This document shows, piece after piece, positions 1 to 8,609 of a stretch of 24,881 bases of DNA. The position numbers and the translations under genes were made by a program. Source of the stretch: JAHEJB01 sp041748175 (lineage in GTDB: Bacteria; Bacteroidota; Rhodothermia; Rhodothermales; Rubricoccaceae); assembly GCA_041748175.1 (NCBI GenBank), contig JBGTDU010000143.1, positions 1-24,881 on the forward strand, written 5' to 3'. How positions within the stretch are numbered: position 1 is the first letter of the stretch; each line of letters starts with the position of its first letter. Under the pieces are notes generated by a model, which saw nothing but the letters and a program-made list of their open reading frames with translations, searched no databases and was not told the DNA's origin.

Positions 1-2961
1 ATCTCGGCCCCGCATCACGGAGGCCGACAGGAGGGCCCGGAGAGCCAGCGGCCGTCCCGCTTGACCGGCGCCGAGATGCGCCTGGATAGCCACAAGGAGA
101 CCCGCTGGGATCTCCGGCGCGTCGTCGTGCCCCACCAGGGCAGACACAGCGCCCAGGGCCATCCCCAGCTCCTCGTCGGTCCCGGCCAGCGCCACCGCGG
201 TTTGGGCCGACGCGAAGGCGGCCGTCCACCGACCTTCGGCCGCGCTCTGCAGCGCCCCGACTACCATTCCTCGCACACTCTCTCCCCGTCCCGACGGGCC
301 CGAACGGAGCGGAACCGCGGTAGGACCAGGAACGAATTCCGACGCATCCGTCTTGATGGGGTCGACTTCGATCACGCCGCCGAGCAACTCGATGAGGTTG
401 AGATCGCTCCGGTCATCGCGGCCCTCGCCCCAGAAGTTGTACTCGGCAAAGAGAATCGTCCCGGACGTGGCCTTCGCATCGAACGGCACTCCCGGCTCGT
501 CGTGCCTCAAGATCTCGTTGTCGCAGGCTTCGACGCAGCCGCTCGTCCACGTCCCGGCATTGATGTAGCTGCCCTGGCCCGTCGTGAGCAGACCACCACC
601 CGTGTTGAAATCTACTGTGGTAAGCGTCTCAGCTGTCGGCGTGTTCGGGTTGTAGAAGTAGACCTCGCCGTCGTCTTGCGCTACCATTCCCACGCCGCCG
701 TTGCCGGAGATCGACGAGCTCTCGTTGGTGTAGATGCGGGCGCCGGTTCCAAGAGCCAGGGCGCCGTGGCCTACGTTGCCGTCAATGACGCTATTCCTGA
801 CGAAAATGCGACCTTGAGCGTTGGCGTGCAGGCCGTGGCCGTCATTGTCGATTACCCTTGTGGGGATCGTGTTCTCATCCCTCAGCGCCACTTGGCCCTG
901 GCTGCCGAAGGAGCAGACGCCGTTGGCGTCATTGATCCCGCCCTGGATTGTGGAGCGGTAGACGCCGAGCCAGCGGTTGTTGACGGTGAGCCCGCAGATG
1001 AGGGGGGCCAGCGCCGATCCGCCGCCCTGCGTGTATCCAAACTTCTCGATGGTCGTGCCACGAACAAAGCCTTCACTGCCGTCCTGATAAATGAGCCCAT
1101 GCCACGCGTCGGCCGGGTCGAGGGCAGTAAGGACCGCGTCGTTCAGGTCGAGGCGCCCTTTCACCGTGATGGACGTACCGTCATAGAAACGGATCTCATC
1201 CCCGCCCATGTGCCACTTCCAGTCTTTTCCGGGCTCTACGGTCAGGCTCTCCACGAACTTGAAGTCCATGGCCAGCGGCGTTTCAGAGGGGCTGTTCTGC
1301 GGCGAAAGGAAGACGTTCCAGTCCAGGAAGTCGGGATCGCACGTGATCTGCGGCTGCGCACACACTTTATCAAGATTGTATGGCAGCACCCAGAGGTCCT
1401 CCTTGTCGCCCATATAGAAATCTCCTACGCCCGCAGGCTCGCCCGGCCCGCCGAACTCTTGCCGAACCGGGTCTGGAACGGTGTGCAGGCCTCCGCCCCA
1501 AGCGACGAGGAACGTTGCCTGGGAGGTGCTCGCCGGGCCTCCTCCATTGGGGCAGAAAAAGCCCTCCTCCGTCGCGCCAGGATTCGTGTCGCAGTAATAG
1601 TAGGTGAAGAGGTTGGTCTGGCCCCCGATTTCGGTGACTCGGATGGTATAGACCTCACCCGGAGGTAATTCCGCGATCTGCGGCCCCGGAGTATCGCCGC
1701 TCGTCTCCGCCACCCAGTAGCAATTGCCTCTAACCGGGGCGCTCAGGATGCCCGAGTTGTGAACGAGCGCACCACTCGAATCGAAGACTTTGACCCGGTA
1801 ATCTGCCGAGCCGTCCTCCACCGCCAGGAACAGGTCTTCAGATTGCCTGCTGCATAGCTCGTAGCCGACATTGCCGACTTGCGCCCAGAAGGCTGTATTG
1901 AAGGTGCTCGTACCGACGTTGAAGCCGTCGCCGGGGGGCGGGGAACATCCGGCATGTGTGTTCACACCTACGGCCAGCTCGTTGGTTGTGTCGATAACGG
2001 GGCTACCGGAATTACCGCCTTCCATGTCGACATAGTATCGCAGGGTCGTGCCCGACGAGCCGGCATTGTCGCCCGCGTGGGTCTGTTGGATGTGGTTGGC
2101 AGTCCCCTCGTCGCCGCCGTAACCGGTCACGCGAAAGAATTCTGCATCGAGATTCTGGGCAAGGTTGAAATGGGCGCCCTGCGCCTCTATTGCCGACATG
2201 CCCGTCTGCGTGTTGGGAAACGCCGCGAATACGCCCCAGTCGTCGCCGTAGCCTCCGTCGGCAAATACGCGAGAATCACTATCAACCGCGTACTGGTCTT
2301 CGGGTCCCGGGTGCTGAAGGGTACCATCGGGCAACGATGCGGGTACGTTGAACTGCATTGTATATGTCGGAAACCCATTTTCTATGCAGTGCCCGGCGCC
2401 AACAAAACGGCCGTCCGCGATGAGAAAGGCGGTGCAGGCGCTGGCGCTGGCGTTGGCGAGGAGCCTGCCTACCCGGTCATCACTCGAGGGTACGCGGTCG
2501 TCCGTTGGGCCGCACTGCCCTGCCCCTCCACCGGCGCTATGCTCCCCTACCGCAATGTCGTACATCGAGACGAACACATTCTCATCTCCCGGGGCGACGA
2601 ATAGTTCCACACTAAGGGCATCGCCATTGAAGTAGGCGCTCGTCCCTTGCCACTGCGCAACTGAGGCGGCATTGAGGTCCTGCCTTGCCCCGTCGTACAG
2701 CGAGGTCACGGTGAGGTAGCTGCCGCTCCCCAGGTTCACTTCTCTGAAGTTCAGGCGCAGCCAGGGCGCTCCGGGCATTTCTACAACTGTCATATAGGCA
2801 AGCTGCGGATCCGTCAGTCCCGGAGGTGCGGAATGTAATCCTGTCTCCAGCGCGTACTCCTCAATGGAGTAGCCGAGCGGCGTGGGCTGTGCCAACGCCG
2901 CGAACGGAAGGCACAGCCACATCCCATATGACAGTGCAAAGGCCAGTAGTTGGCGTTTCAT
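1..2961 (-). CDS. secreted V8-like serine protease fused to a beta-helix region (partial, C-terminus beyond the window)
   Basis: The frame is open from an ATG at 2961 to the window edge, giving 987 residues without a stop. Residues 1-25 are a signal peptide (MKRQLLAFA start, ending ALAQ). Residues about 30-150 form a beta-rich pro-region. A trypsin/V8-like domain follows, with the triad visible as GAGHC (His191), GDDWG (Asp240 or 241) and GGNSGSP (Ser318); the GNSGSP form is typical of V8-like glutamyl endopeptidases. Residues about 570-860 are a right-handed beta-helix-like region with RSTIQGG, DNDGHGL and QGRIFVRN. Residues about 900-987 are an Ala-rich helical stretch. From about residue 570 it aligns with the beta-helix protein at 11051-13576, so roughly 250 more residues ending in a sorting domain are expected beyond the edge. 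The ATG is preceded by GGTGAGG, which also forms a small hairpin (2963-2975). The substrate is unknown. The long plus-strand frames here are antisense shadows. Confidence 0.85.
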   Translation of the reverse strand, partial: MKRQLLAFALSYGMWLCLPFAALAQPTPLGYSIEEYALETGLHSAPPGLTDPQLAYMTVVEMPGAPWLRLNFREVNLGSGSYLTVTSLYDGARQDLNAASVAQWQGTSAYFNGDALSVELFVAPGDENVFVSMYDIAVGEHSAGGGAGQCGPTDDRVPSSDDRVGRLLANASASACTAFLIADGRFVGAGHCIENGFPTYTMQFNVPASLPDGTLQHPGPEDQYAVDSDSRVFADGGYGDDWGVFAAFPNTQTGMSAIEAQGAHFNLAQNLDAEFFRVTGYGGDEGTANHIQQTHAGDNAGSSGTTLRYYVDMEGGNSGSPVIDTTNELAVGVNTHAGCSPPPGDGFNVGTSTFNTAFWAQVGNVGYELCSRQSEDLFLAVEDGSADYRVKVFDSSGALVHNSGILSAPVRGNCYWVAETSGDTPGPQIAELPPGEVYTIRVTEIGGQTNLFTYYYCDTNPGATEEGFFCPNGGGPASTSQATFLVAWGGGLHTVPDPVRQEFGGPGEPAGVGDFYMGDKEDLWVLPYNLDKVCAQPQITCDPDFLDWNVFLSPQNSPSETPLAMDFKFVESLTVEPGKDWKWHMGGDEIRFYDGTSITVKGRLDLNDAVLTALDPADAWHGLIYQDGSEGFVRGTTIEKFGYTQGGGSALAPLICGLTVNNRWLGVYRSTIQGGINDANGVCSFGSQGQVALRDENTIPTRVIDNDGHGLHANAQGRIFVRNSVIDGNVGHGALALGTGARIYTNESSSISGNGGVGMVAQDDGEVYFYNPNTPTAETLTTVDFNTGGGLLTTGQGSYINAGTWTSGCVEACDNEILRHDEPGVPFDAKATSGTILFAEYNFWGEGRDDRSDLNLIELLGGVIEVDPIKTDASEFVPGPTAVPLRSGPSGRGESVRGMVVGALQSAAEGRWTAAFASAQTAVALAGTDEELGMALGAVSALVGHDDAPEIPAGLLVAIQAHLGAGQAGRPLALRALLSASVMRGRD

Positions 2962-3106
2962 GGTGAACCTCACCAGGTTGGTTTGTAGAGATTGTCAACG
3001 AACCGTGGTGGCAGGCCTCGCGGCCGGTTCACCTGAAGAGTAGGAACCAGCGCTCAATGATGCAAAGGCAAATGGGTGTTCGGCGTCCCATCCACCAGCC
3101 ATGACA

Positions 3107-3137
3107 AAGCCCCGGCCGCAAATAGCAGCCGGGGCTT
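3107..3137 (-). terminator. intrinsic terminator after the tonB pair
   Basis: A perfect 10-bp GC-rich inverted repeat (AAGCCCCGGC at 3107-3116, GCCGGGGCTT at 3128-3137) encloses an 11-base loop. On the minus strand the stem runs into TTTGTCAT, a short T-rich stretch. It lies 23 bases after the stop of the downstream tonB gene and separates that operon from the protease gene at 2961. The rest of 2962-3159 holds no gene. Confidence 0.75.
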
Positions 3138-3159
3138 GAAGATTCCAACGAACGCGGTC

Positions 3160-3834
3160 CTAGTTCAGCCGGAACGTTACAGGAAGCGACATCCGGACCT
3201 TGACCGGGCGGCCGCGCTGGAGGCCAGGTGTGAAGCGGGCGTTGCGCACGGCGTTGACAGCGGCTTCGTCGGCTCCACCGCCAATACCGCGAACAGCGCG
3301 AACTTCTGAGGGGCGACCCTGCTCGTCCACAACGAACTGGACGAACACCCGGCCTTCAATTCCCGAGCGGCGGGCCATTTCCGGATACTGGATCGCGCGT
3401 TGCAGCGCTTCCAATCCCCCAATGAGTGTCGGCATCTGCTCGACGACCTCAAAGATTTCCGGTTCGGGGGGCGGAGGTGGCGGTGGCGCTGCCGAAGGCG
3501 GAGGAGGAGGCGGTGGTGGCGCAGGAGGCGTCTCGCTCAGGTCAATGTCCTGACTGATGTCGATCACCTGCTCTTCGATTATCTCCTCGTCGGGGACTTC
3601 TTCCGGAGGGGGGGGCGCAGGCGGTGGCGGCGGCTTCTCAAGCTGCTGCGTCTGCTCAATTTCTTCGACCTCAATGATCTCCTGATCGGACTGGATGATC
3701 TCAAAGTCGCCGCCCGGCATCAGCGGAATCGTAAATGCGCCGATGATGAGCGAAAGGGAAAGGGCGAGGCCGATCTGAACGTAGAGTGGGTAACGGCTAC
3801 GAATGTCAGCTTTGTCGTTCTTGTGGACAGCCAT
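3160..3834 (-). CDS. energy transducer TonB (proline-rich)
   Basis: This 224-residue TonB couples the inner-membrane proton motive force to outer-membrane TonB-dependent receptors. The sequence shows a short cytoplasmic N-terminus, one membrane segment at about residues 15-38, and an acidic and very proline-rich periplasmic spacer with two runs of PPPPPAPPPP type (about 68-78 and 104-125). The C-terminal TonB domain (about 135-224) has IGGLEALQ, YPEMARRSGIEGRV, FVVDEQG and ARFTPGLQRGRPVKV. The ATG at 3834 was chosen because the longer reading frame (to 3960) adds a non-conserved stretch overlapping the neighbouring gene. No Shine-Dalgarno sequence is seen. It lies 122 bases after a second tonB gene and is followed by a terminator. 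ExbB and ExbD are not in the window. Confidence 0.9.
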   Translation of the reverse strand: MAVHKNDKADIRSRYPLYVQIGLALSLSLIIGAFTIPLMPGGDFEIIQSDQEIIEVEEIEQTQQLEKPPPPPAPPPPEEVPDEEIIEEQVIDISQDIDLSETPPAPPPPPPPPSAAPPPPPPPEPEIFEVVEQMPTLIGGLEALQRAIQYPEMARRSGIEGRVFVQFVVDEQGRPSEVRAVRGIGGGADEAAVNAVRNARFTPGLQRGRPVKVRMSLPVTFRLN

Positions 3835-3956
3835 GTCGGTTGGGGTTAGTCGGGCCAGGTGCGGCGCGTGTTGCAATGTAGGGAAGAGAGCGGTTTGCGT
3901 CACGTCCCTTTGGCGTTTTTGTGTGTCGGCCCGGGTTTGTGGAACGGAGTCGGCGG

Positions 3957-4622
3957 TCACCGCTGTCTGAACGTGACCGGAATCGCAAATCGTACGCGGA
4001 CGGGCCTCCCATTCTGGAAGCCCGGCGTAAACCGCGCGGCCATCAGCGCATCAACGGCGGCCTCGTCGCATCCGCCGCCGATGCCTCGAGTAACTTCGAT
4101 GTCACTCACGCTGCCGTCTGTATTGACGACAAAGCGAAGCAGTACGCGACCTTCAATACTGGCGCGCAGGGCGCAGGCGGGATAAATGATGGCAGACTGA
4201 AGCGCCTCCAGGCCACCAATAAGTTCGGGAAAGATTTCGGGAGCCAAAACAATCCCGGGCTCAACGTACACGGGAGGAGGCTCATCGACTGGCCGGGTTA
4301 GCGGTTCGCGCAAAGGGGGAAGGACGGATTCTCCAGCGCTGGGCGCGTCAAGCCTGGGCAGGCGGAGGAGCTCCAGAGCAATGGGAGTCGCGTCCGCTCG
4401 TTCGGCTGGCTGCACGTCGGGCTTTGGCGGATCGGGCACAGCCACCTCCGCCTGCTGAATCGTCGCCGGCAGCAGTACCAGCTCGATGGGTTCGTGCCCG
4501 CGTTGAGGAGTTTTTGGCTCTGGCAGAGGCGCGTTCAGGTCGGCGCGAAATGCGGCTACGACGACGACAAGCGCAACCGCCAAGCCGATTTCTGCAGCAA
4601 GGAAATTCGAGCGGCGTCTCAT
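3957..4622 (-). CDS. energy transducer TonB (divergent paralogue)
   Basis: This 221-residue TonB-family protein has one N-terminal membrane segment (about residues 8-25, LAAEIGLAVALVVVVAAF) and a periplasmic linker that is only moderately proline-rich. The C-terminal TonB domain (about 130-221) has LIGGLEALQSAIIYPACA, IEGRVLLRFVV, RGIGGGCDEAAVDAL and ARFTPGFQNGRPVRVRF. The C-terminal domain closely parallels that of the adjacent TonB at 3160-3834, but the linkers are unrelated, which suggests an old duplication with different reach or partner receptors. The ATG at 4622 has GGGAG six bases upstream. The gene sits 43 bases after the VanZ-like gene and is probably in the same operon. An extra Cys (GGGCDEA) replaces Ala of the paralogue. 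Confidence 0.88.
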   Translation of the reverse strand: MRRRSNFLAAEIGLAVALVVVVAAFRADLNAPLPEPKTPQRGHEPIELVLLPATIQQAEVAVPDPPKPDVQPAERADATPIALELLRLPRLDAPSAGESVLPPLREPLTRPVDEPPPVYVEPGIVLAPEIFPELIGGLEALQSAIIYPACALRASIEGRVLLRFVVNTDGSVSDIEVTRGIGGGCDEAAVDALMAARFTPGFQNGRPVRVRFAIPVTFRQR

Positions 4623-4665
4623 AGAAGTCTCCCGATGTTGATGATTGGAAGACCGCCGGGGCGCG

Positions 4666-5028
4666 TCAGAGTTGCTCCGCCTCCCTAGATTTTCTGAATG
4701 CCAGAAATGACCGAAAGGTGAAAACACCAATGAAGAGCCCGACAAAATCGGATACGATGTCAAACGGATCGAATGAGCGGCTGATGGGCATCACGTGTTG
4801 GTAGACCTCGGTGAGAATGCCGAACAATGCGCCGTAGGCTAAGATGCGAGTGAAGGCGTCCGGGTAGACGCGCAGCCACAGTATGCCGAGGATCACAAAG
4901 CCGCCCATGTGCAAAAACTTGTCCGGTGCGAATACCGTCAAGTGGTGAGCCGTCCTTCCCGGCAAGGAGATCCCGACGATGAGGATTGCCGTCCAGAGAA
5001 AGGCGTGGAAGATTGGCTTGCGAAGCAT
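4666..5028 (-). CDS. VanZ-like family membrane protein
   Basis: The 120-residue product has four hydrophobic segments (about residues 8-25, 35-52, 60-78 and 88-108). It carries the VanZ-family signature of a charged DKFLHMGGFVILG stretch followed by FGILTEVYQHVMP and FDPFDIVSDFVGLFIG. VanZ-like proteins are small integral inner-membrane proteins; VanZ itself gives low-level teicoplanin resistance, but most family members have no defined function. The ATG at 5028 lies three bases after the nnr stop codon (TGA at 5034-5032), so translation is probably coupled. The context (nnr, tonB) does not reveal a specific role. Confidence 0.85.
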   Translation of the reverse strand: MLRKPIFHAFLWTAILIVGISLPGRTAHHLTVFAPDKFLHMGGFVILGILWLRVYPDAFTRILAYGALFGILTEVYQHVMPISRSFDPFDIVSDFVGLFIGVFTFRSFLAFRKSREAEQL

Positions 5029-5031
5029 CGC

Positions 5032-6624
5032 TCAGCGTTCGAAGCGCTGGTTGAGGACGTAAGGAATCTCGGCGAGCAGGTCGCTCGCGATCATCGACGA
5101 AACGCCGCGGGTGGCCGTGTAGCGTTCGGCCGCAGCGGTTCCGACGTACAGGGCAGCGAGCGCCGCGTCGATTGGTTCGAGGCCTTGTGCAAGCAAGCCG
5201 GCGATGGAGCCCGCGAGAACATCACCTGTCCCCGCTGTAGCAAGGGCGGGATTCCCATTCGGACCAATGAAAGCGCGGCCTTCGGGCGTGCCGATTACGG
5301 TCGGCATCCCCTTAAGGACCAGGACGACATTCCAGGCGGCGGCGTACGTGCGAACAAGCCCAAGGCGATCTGTCAGGTCAATCTCGTCGCTCCCAACCAG
5401 GCGCTTGAATTCGCCCATGTGCGGGGTGAGGACAAATCGACCGTTGGAAAATTCCGCGAGCTTTTCGGCGCGCCCGGCTAGTGCGTTCAGGCCATCGGCG
5501 TCCACTACGGCTGGTCCCTCGATACGACGGAGAAGCGCCTGGACGACGCGGGCGGTCTCGGGATCACGGCCCAGACCGCAGCCGATGAGAACAGCGTCGG
5601 CCTTGCCCATGCGGCCCACGATGTCGTCGTACGCCGTGATCGCCAACATGCCATCGGTCGTTTCCTGCTGTGCGGCTACCATGACTTCCAGAACGTTCGC
5701 ATCGATGGGCTCGCGTGCGCTCTTGGGAGTGCAGCAGGTCACCGCTCCGGCCCCAAGTCGGTACGCGGCGGAGGTCGCCAGGACGGCAGCGCCCGTAAAC
5801 ATCCGCGACCCGACGACAGCCAGCACGCGCCCCGTACTGTATTTGTGTGCATCGTGTCCGCGGCGAGGAAGGATTGACCTCATCCACGCGTCCGTTGCTC
5901 GAAAGGCGGTCGCTTCCTCGCGAATAATGGTCTCCGGGCTGCCGATCTCCACCACCTCGACATCGCCCGAAAGCGTCGGGCCGTCGCCAAGGAGGAGGCC
6001 GGTTTTGAGTGCGCCCATCGCGATGGTAGCGGTTGCTCGAACGGTGTCCTTCGAGGCCCGGCCCGTGTGGCCGTTGAGCCCGGTCGGAACATCCATCGCC
6101 ACGATCGGGGCAATTTGCTCGTTCATCCAGGAGGCAAGGGCGCCGACCGGTTCTCTCAGTTCGTGCGTTCCGCCAATACCGAGAAGCGCATCCACAATCA
6201 GGCTGGGCGGCAGGGCGCTTCCGAAGCTCCGGAAGTCTGCGGTCGAAACGATTTCGACACCCTCCATTTCACGCAAAGGGGCCAGATTGGCGGCGGTGTC
6301 TTCCGTTGCACGGTCGTCCGTGGCGAGCGTCACAACCGCGACCTGAGCACCGCGCTCCGCCAGCATCCGAGCGACCACGAGGCCATCTCCGCCGTTGTTG
6401 CCCTTTCCCGCAAAGACGAGCACCCGTCGATCACTCATCCCGCCGAACCGGGCCTCAATGACGTCGGAAGCCGCCCGTCCGGCATTTTCCATCAACTGCC
6501 GACCGGGAATCCCCAGTTCCTCCATCGTCCGCCGATCGGCCGTTAGCATGGCCGTTGGCGAGAGGACCGGTTCCAGCAGGTCATCGTTCGTGGACCGCTT
6601 GCGCCGGGAGCTAGTCGGTTCCAA
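5032..6624 (-). CDS. nnr: bifunctional NAD(P)H-hydrate repair enzyme Nnr (epimerase + ADP-dependent dehydratase)
   Basis: The product repairs damaged hydrated NADH and NADPH. The N-terminal YjeF_N domain epimerises S- and R-NAD(P)HX, and the C-terminal carbohydrate-kinase-like domain dehydrates S-NAD(P)HX using ADP. Seen in the sequence: EELGIPGRQLMENAGRAA near the N-terminus, GKGNNGGDGLVVARML (ligand loop), VDALLGIGGT, and MDVPTGLNGHTG (epimerase Asp). In the second half are HKYSTGRVLAVVGS, LTPHMGEFKRL and NPALATAGTGDVLAGS, where GTGD holds the catalytic Asp. At 530 residues it has the usual fusion length. The TTG at 6624 was chosen because GAGGAGG lies nine bases upstream and the family motif VLSPTAM begins before the next ATG at 6549. 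The start overlaps the lipoprotein stop by 14 bases. Confidence 0.93.
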   Translation of the reverse strand: MEPTSSRRKRSTNDDLLEPVLSPTAMLTADRRTMEELGIPGRQLMENAGRAASDVIEARFGGMSDRRVLVFAGKGNNGGDGLVVARMLAERGAQVAVVTLATDDRATEDTAANLAPLREMEGVEIVSTADFRSFGSALPPSLIVDALLGIGGTHELREPVGALASWMNEQIAPIVAMDVPTGLNGHTGRASKDTVRATATIAMGALKTGLLLGDGPTLSGDVEVVEIGSPETIIREEATAFRATDAWMRSILPRRGHDAHKYSTGRVLAVVGSRMFTGAAVLATSAAYRLGAGAVTCCTPKSAREPIDANVLEVMVAAQQETTDGMLAITAYDDIVGRMGKADAVLIGCGLGRDPETARVVQALLRRIEGPAVVDADGLNALAGRAEKLAEFSNGRFVLTPHMGEFKRLVGSDEIDLTDRLGLVRTYAAAWNVVLVLKGMPTVIGTPEGRAFIGPNGNPALATAGTGDVLAGSIAGLLAQGLEPIDAALAALYVGTAAAERYTATRGVSSMIASDLLAEIPYVLNQRFER

Positions 6625-8440
6625 AATCGATCGCCTCCTCAATTTCGTGCTCCCAGCGGGCGCGGACACTGATGGGTGCCGAAAGCCACCGAATGGCCTC
6701 GGGCGGTATATATGGCGCAAGGCTGCCGCCATCCCACACGCCGTTCTCGTTGCGATCCAGGAACAACCGAAGCCGATACGAACCGGCCGGGAGCTGCGTC
6801 ACCGAAAACGTCCCATCGGGCCGTGTCGCAGCCAAAAAAAGTGGCGCGTTTCCCAGACGGGCCTCTACGCGCACGGTGTGAGATCCTTGCCCAACTACGC
6901 GGCCTGAGATTGAGCCCAGCGCATCGGCGCTGGGAATCGCGAAACGCCGGGTGAACGTGGAATCGGGCATTCGAACGTTGACCCGAAACGTACGCGGCAC
7001 CGACGCAATTCGAAGCGTGAAGCCAACGCCGTCCTCCGTCTCCGTCGCGTAGGCGAGGCTTTCGGCAGGCCCACTCACCTCGACAAGTTGCTGAAAGGCC
7101 AACGAATCGACGGGCTGGTTAAAATGAACGCCGGGCAGTGCGTCGGCGCGAAGCAAAAAGATGGAGTCTGAGGGAGCGGAAGCGGGAAGGAAGCCTTCGA
7201 AGCGGAGGGAAAGCGTGTCGGGGTTGGCGGATGTGGAGAACGACGTCGAAACGCTTGCCGCGTTGCCACTTGAATCGGCGGGGGCATTTGTCGAACTCAG
7301 GATGTAGGTCGATGGCTGTAGAATGTCCCGCGCAGCGACCACGACGTCCAGAAGTGAGCCGGGGAGTTTGTAAACGGAGGCCAAATGTGCCGGCTCGCCG
7401 CTCATCGAGTCCGCAAGCGACCAGTCGCCGACGGAAATCGAACGGAGGAGGACCGGTTCATCAAACGAAAGTGCGATGCGCTGGTTTGAGATCGAGCGCG
7501 CACGCCGAAGCATCGGGGGCGTGGTGTCCCGTCTGGCGACGAAGAGATCAGCCGGGCGGGCTTCCAATCCCACAAGCGAATCGGCGGTAGCAACGCTGAT
7601 TGGCCGAAGGCCGAGAGCAAATCGCTCACCCTCGTCGGCGCGCCGGTTTCGGTTGAGGTCTTCCAGCGCGACGACGAAATACGGCCCTTCGCGCAGGTAG
7701 TCCAACTGAAAGGAACCATCTCCGGCCGCCTCGCTGCTGTAGGTCGGAGCTTCGTTTCGAGGGTCAGGAAGCCGATGCGGCGGGTCTGCTCCCGAGAACA
7801 GAGCTATTGCGGAATCGGGAGAGATGTTGAGCGAATCCAGCGCGCCAAACGCCGCCGGTAGCCTGTACGCGAAAACCTGAAAACCACCGATACCCGTATT
7901 TGAAGCGGGAATCAGGAGCTTCCCGGAAATTCTCCCGCGATCCAGGACATCTCCTGTGGCGAACGCCATGGTTATAGGGCGCTGGAGCGCGACGCCGTGC
8001 TCATCGCGCAACTCGGTGCCGAGCGAAATCACGTAGGTCGTCCGGTCTCGGAGCGAGTCGGGGAAGACGATCTCCAGTCGGCGCCCCCGCGCGCGAACCT
8101 GAGGCAGCCTATCGAAAGCAGGGGCAACAGCCACCGCCCTTGAAGCCGAGGATTCATCCAGACGTTCGGAGAACTCCAGGATTAGTCGGTCTGTCTCAAC
8201 ACGTACGTCGCCGTTCGCTGGCGAACTCGAAACGAGCGTGGGCGAGATGCTGTCCACGGCGCCGCCGCTCGGTCGTTTGGGTGTGGCGCAGCCGAGTTGG
8301 GAGAGGGTGAGCGAAAAGAGGGAGGCTACCGCGAACAAGCACGGCACCAATCTGGCCAAGTCAATGCCCGCCCTCGGATCAAGACCTGCCACGGATCTCG
8401 TGATTATCGACGTGGAAACTTTGCGACGTTGGGCTGGCAT
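6611..8440 (-). CDS. Ig-like domain lipoprotein (Big_5 / SbsA Ig-like type)
   Basis: The full frame encodes 609 residues. A hydrophobic stretch ending SLTLSQLGC (about residues 32-50) resembles a lipoprotein signal, although Gln at -3 is atypical. A Big_5-like Ig domain follows (about 65-163), with ISPTLVSSSPANGDVRVETD and LEFSERLDES; this matches a common Bacteroidota lipoprotein type in which a PTGGPKDTIPP-like segment precedes the Ig domain. The middle is beta-rich and includes DLNRNRRADEGE. The C-terminus (about 515-605) looks like a carboxypeptidase regulatory-like fold with RPDGTFSVTQLPAGSYRLRLF and DRNENGVWDGG, a Ca-binding-like loop. The function is unknown; a surface or periplasmic adhesin or sensor role is only a guess. 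The ATG at 8440 has no ribosome binding site; a TTG at 8359 would give a 24-residue signal peptide and is an equally good start. It overlaps nnr by 14 bases. Confidence 0.8.
   Translation of the reverse strand: MPAQRRKVSTSIITRSVAGLDPRAGIDLARLVPCLFAVASLFSLTLSQLGCATPKRPSGGAVDSISPTLVSSSPANGDVRVETDRLILEFSERLDESSASRAVAVAPAFDRLPQVRARGRRLEIVFPDSLRDRTTYVISLGTELRDEHGVALQRPITMAFATGDVLDRGRISGKLLIPASNTGIGGFQVFAYRLPAAFGALDSLNISPDSAIALFSGADPPHRLPDPRNEAPTYSSEAAGDGSFQLDYLREGPYFVVALEDLNRNRRADEGERFALGLRPISVATADSLVGLEARPADLFVARRDTTPPMLRRARSISNQRIALSFDEPVLLRSISVGDWSLADSMSGEPAHLASVYKLPGSLLDVVVAARDILQPSTYILSSTNAPADSSGNAASVSTSFSTSANPDTLSLRFEGFLPASAPSDSIFLLRADALPGVHFNQPVDSLAFQQLVEVSGPAESLAYATETEDGVGFTLRIASVPRTFRVNVRMPDSTFTRRFAIPSADALGSISGRVVGQGSHTVRVEARLGNAPLFLAATRPDGTFSVTQLPAGSYRLRLFLDRNENGVWDGGSLAPYIPPEAIRWLSAPISVRARWEHEIEEAIDFGTD
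6634..6640 (-). promoter_or_regulatory. ribosome binding site deciding the nnr start
   Basis: On the minus strand GAGGAGG stands nine bases before the TTG at 6624 and inside the end of the upstream lipoprotein gene. Strong Shine-Dalgarno sequences are scarce elsewhere in this window, so this one supports the TTG start over the internal ATG at 6549. Confidence 0.55.
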
Positions 8441-8465
8441 CTCGGCCGAGGAAGGTATCGGGTCC

Positions 8466-8496
8466 GAAACCTACGCTTTCGGGCAGATGGCCGCAC
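8466..8496 (-). promoter_or_regulatory. candidate Bacteroidota-type promoter for the lipoprotein-nnr operon
   Basis: On the minus strand TAGGTTTC (8473-8466), one base from the consensus TAnnTTTG, is preceded at 20 bases by GTG (8496-8494) in place of TTG. It would start transcription shortly before the ATG at 8440. Such motifs occur by chance, so the call is tentative. The gap 8441-8609 holds no gene. Confidence 0.3.
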
Positions 8497-8609
8497 GAGG
8501 TTCGCCATCCAAGGATCTCTCGGCAGTCATTCAAACTCAGAGAAGGGCAAGACGCTATGCGCATTGCGCGGCATGCAAAGGCCGAGCGTTACGTCAGGAA
8601 TTGATGCCA

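Noticed and set aside
61..1668. 535-codon plus-strand open frame
   Set aside because: It is antisense to the protease/beta-helix gene, whose minus-strand frame has a signal peptide, catalytic motifs and a clear paralogue; the plus frame shows none and is a GC-bias shadow.
3466..3640. GGC/GGA/GGT-rich tracts that look like a microsatellite
   Set aside because: They are simply the codons of the proline-rich TonB linker read from the other strand.
5204..6346. 380-codon plus-strand open frame
   Set aside because: Antisense to nnr; composition is Arg/Ser/Pro/Ala-rich with no recognisable domain.
8441..8450. palindrome CTCGGCCGAG just upstream of the lipoprotein ATG
   Set aside because: A 10-bp GC-rich palindrome can arise by chance and it is not placed between promoter elements.
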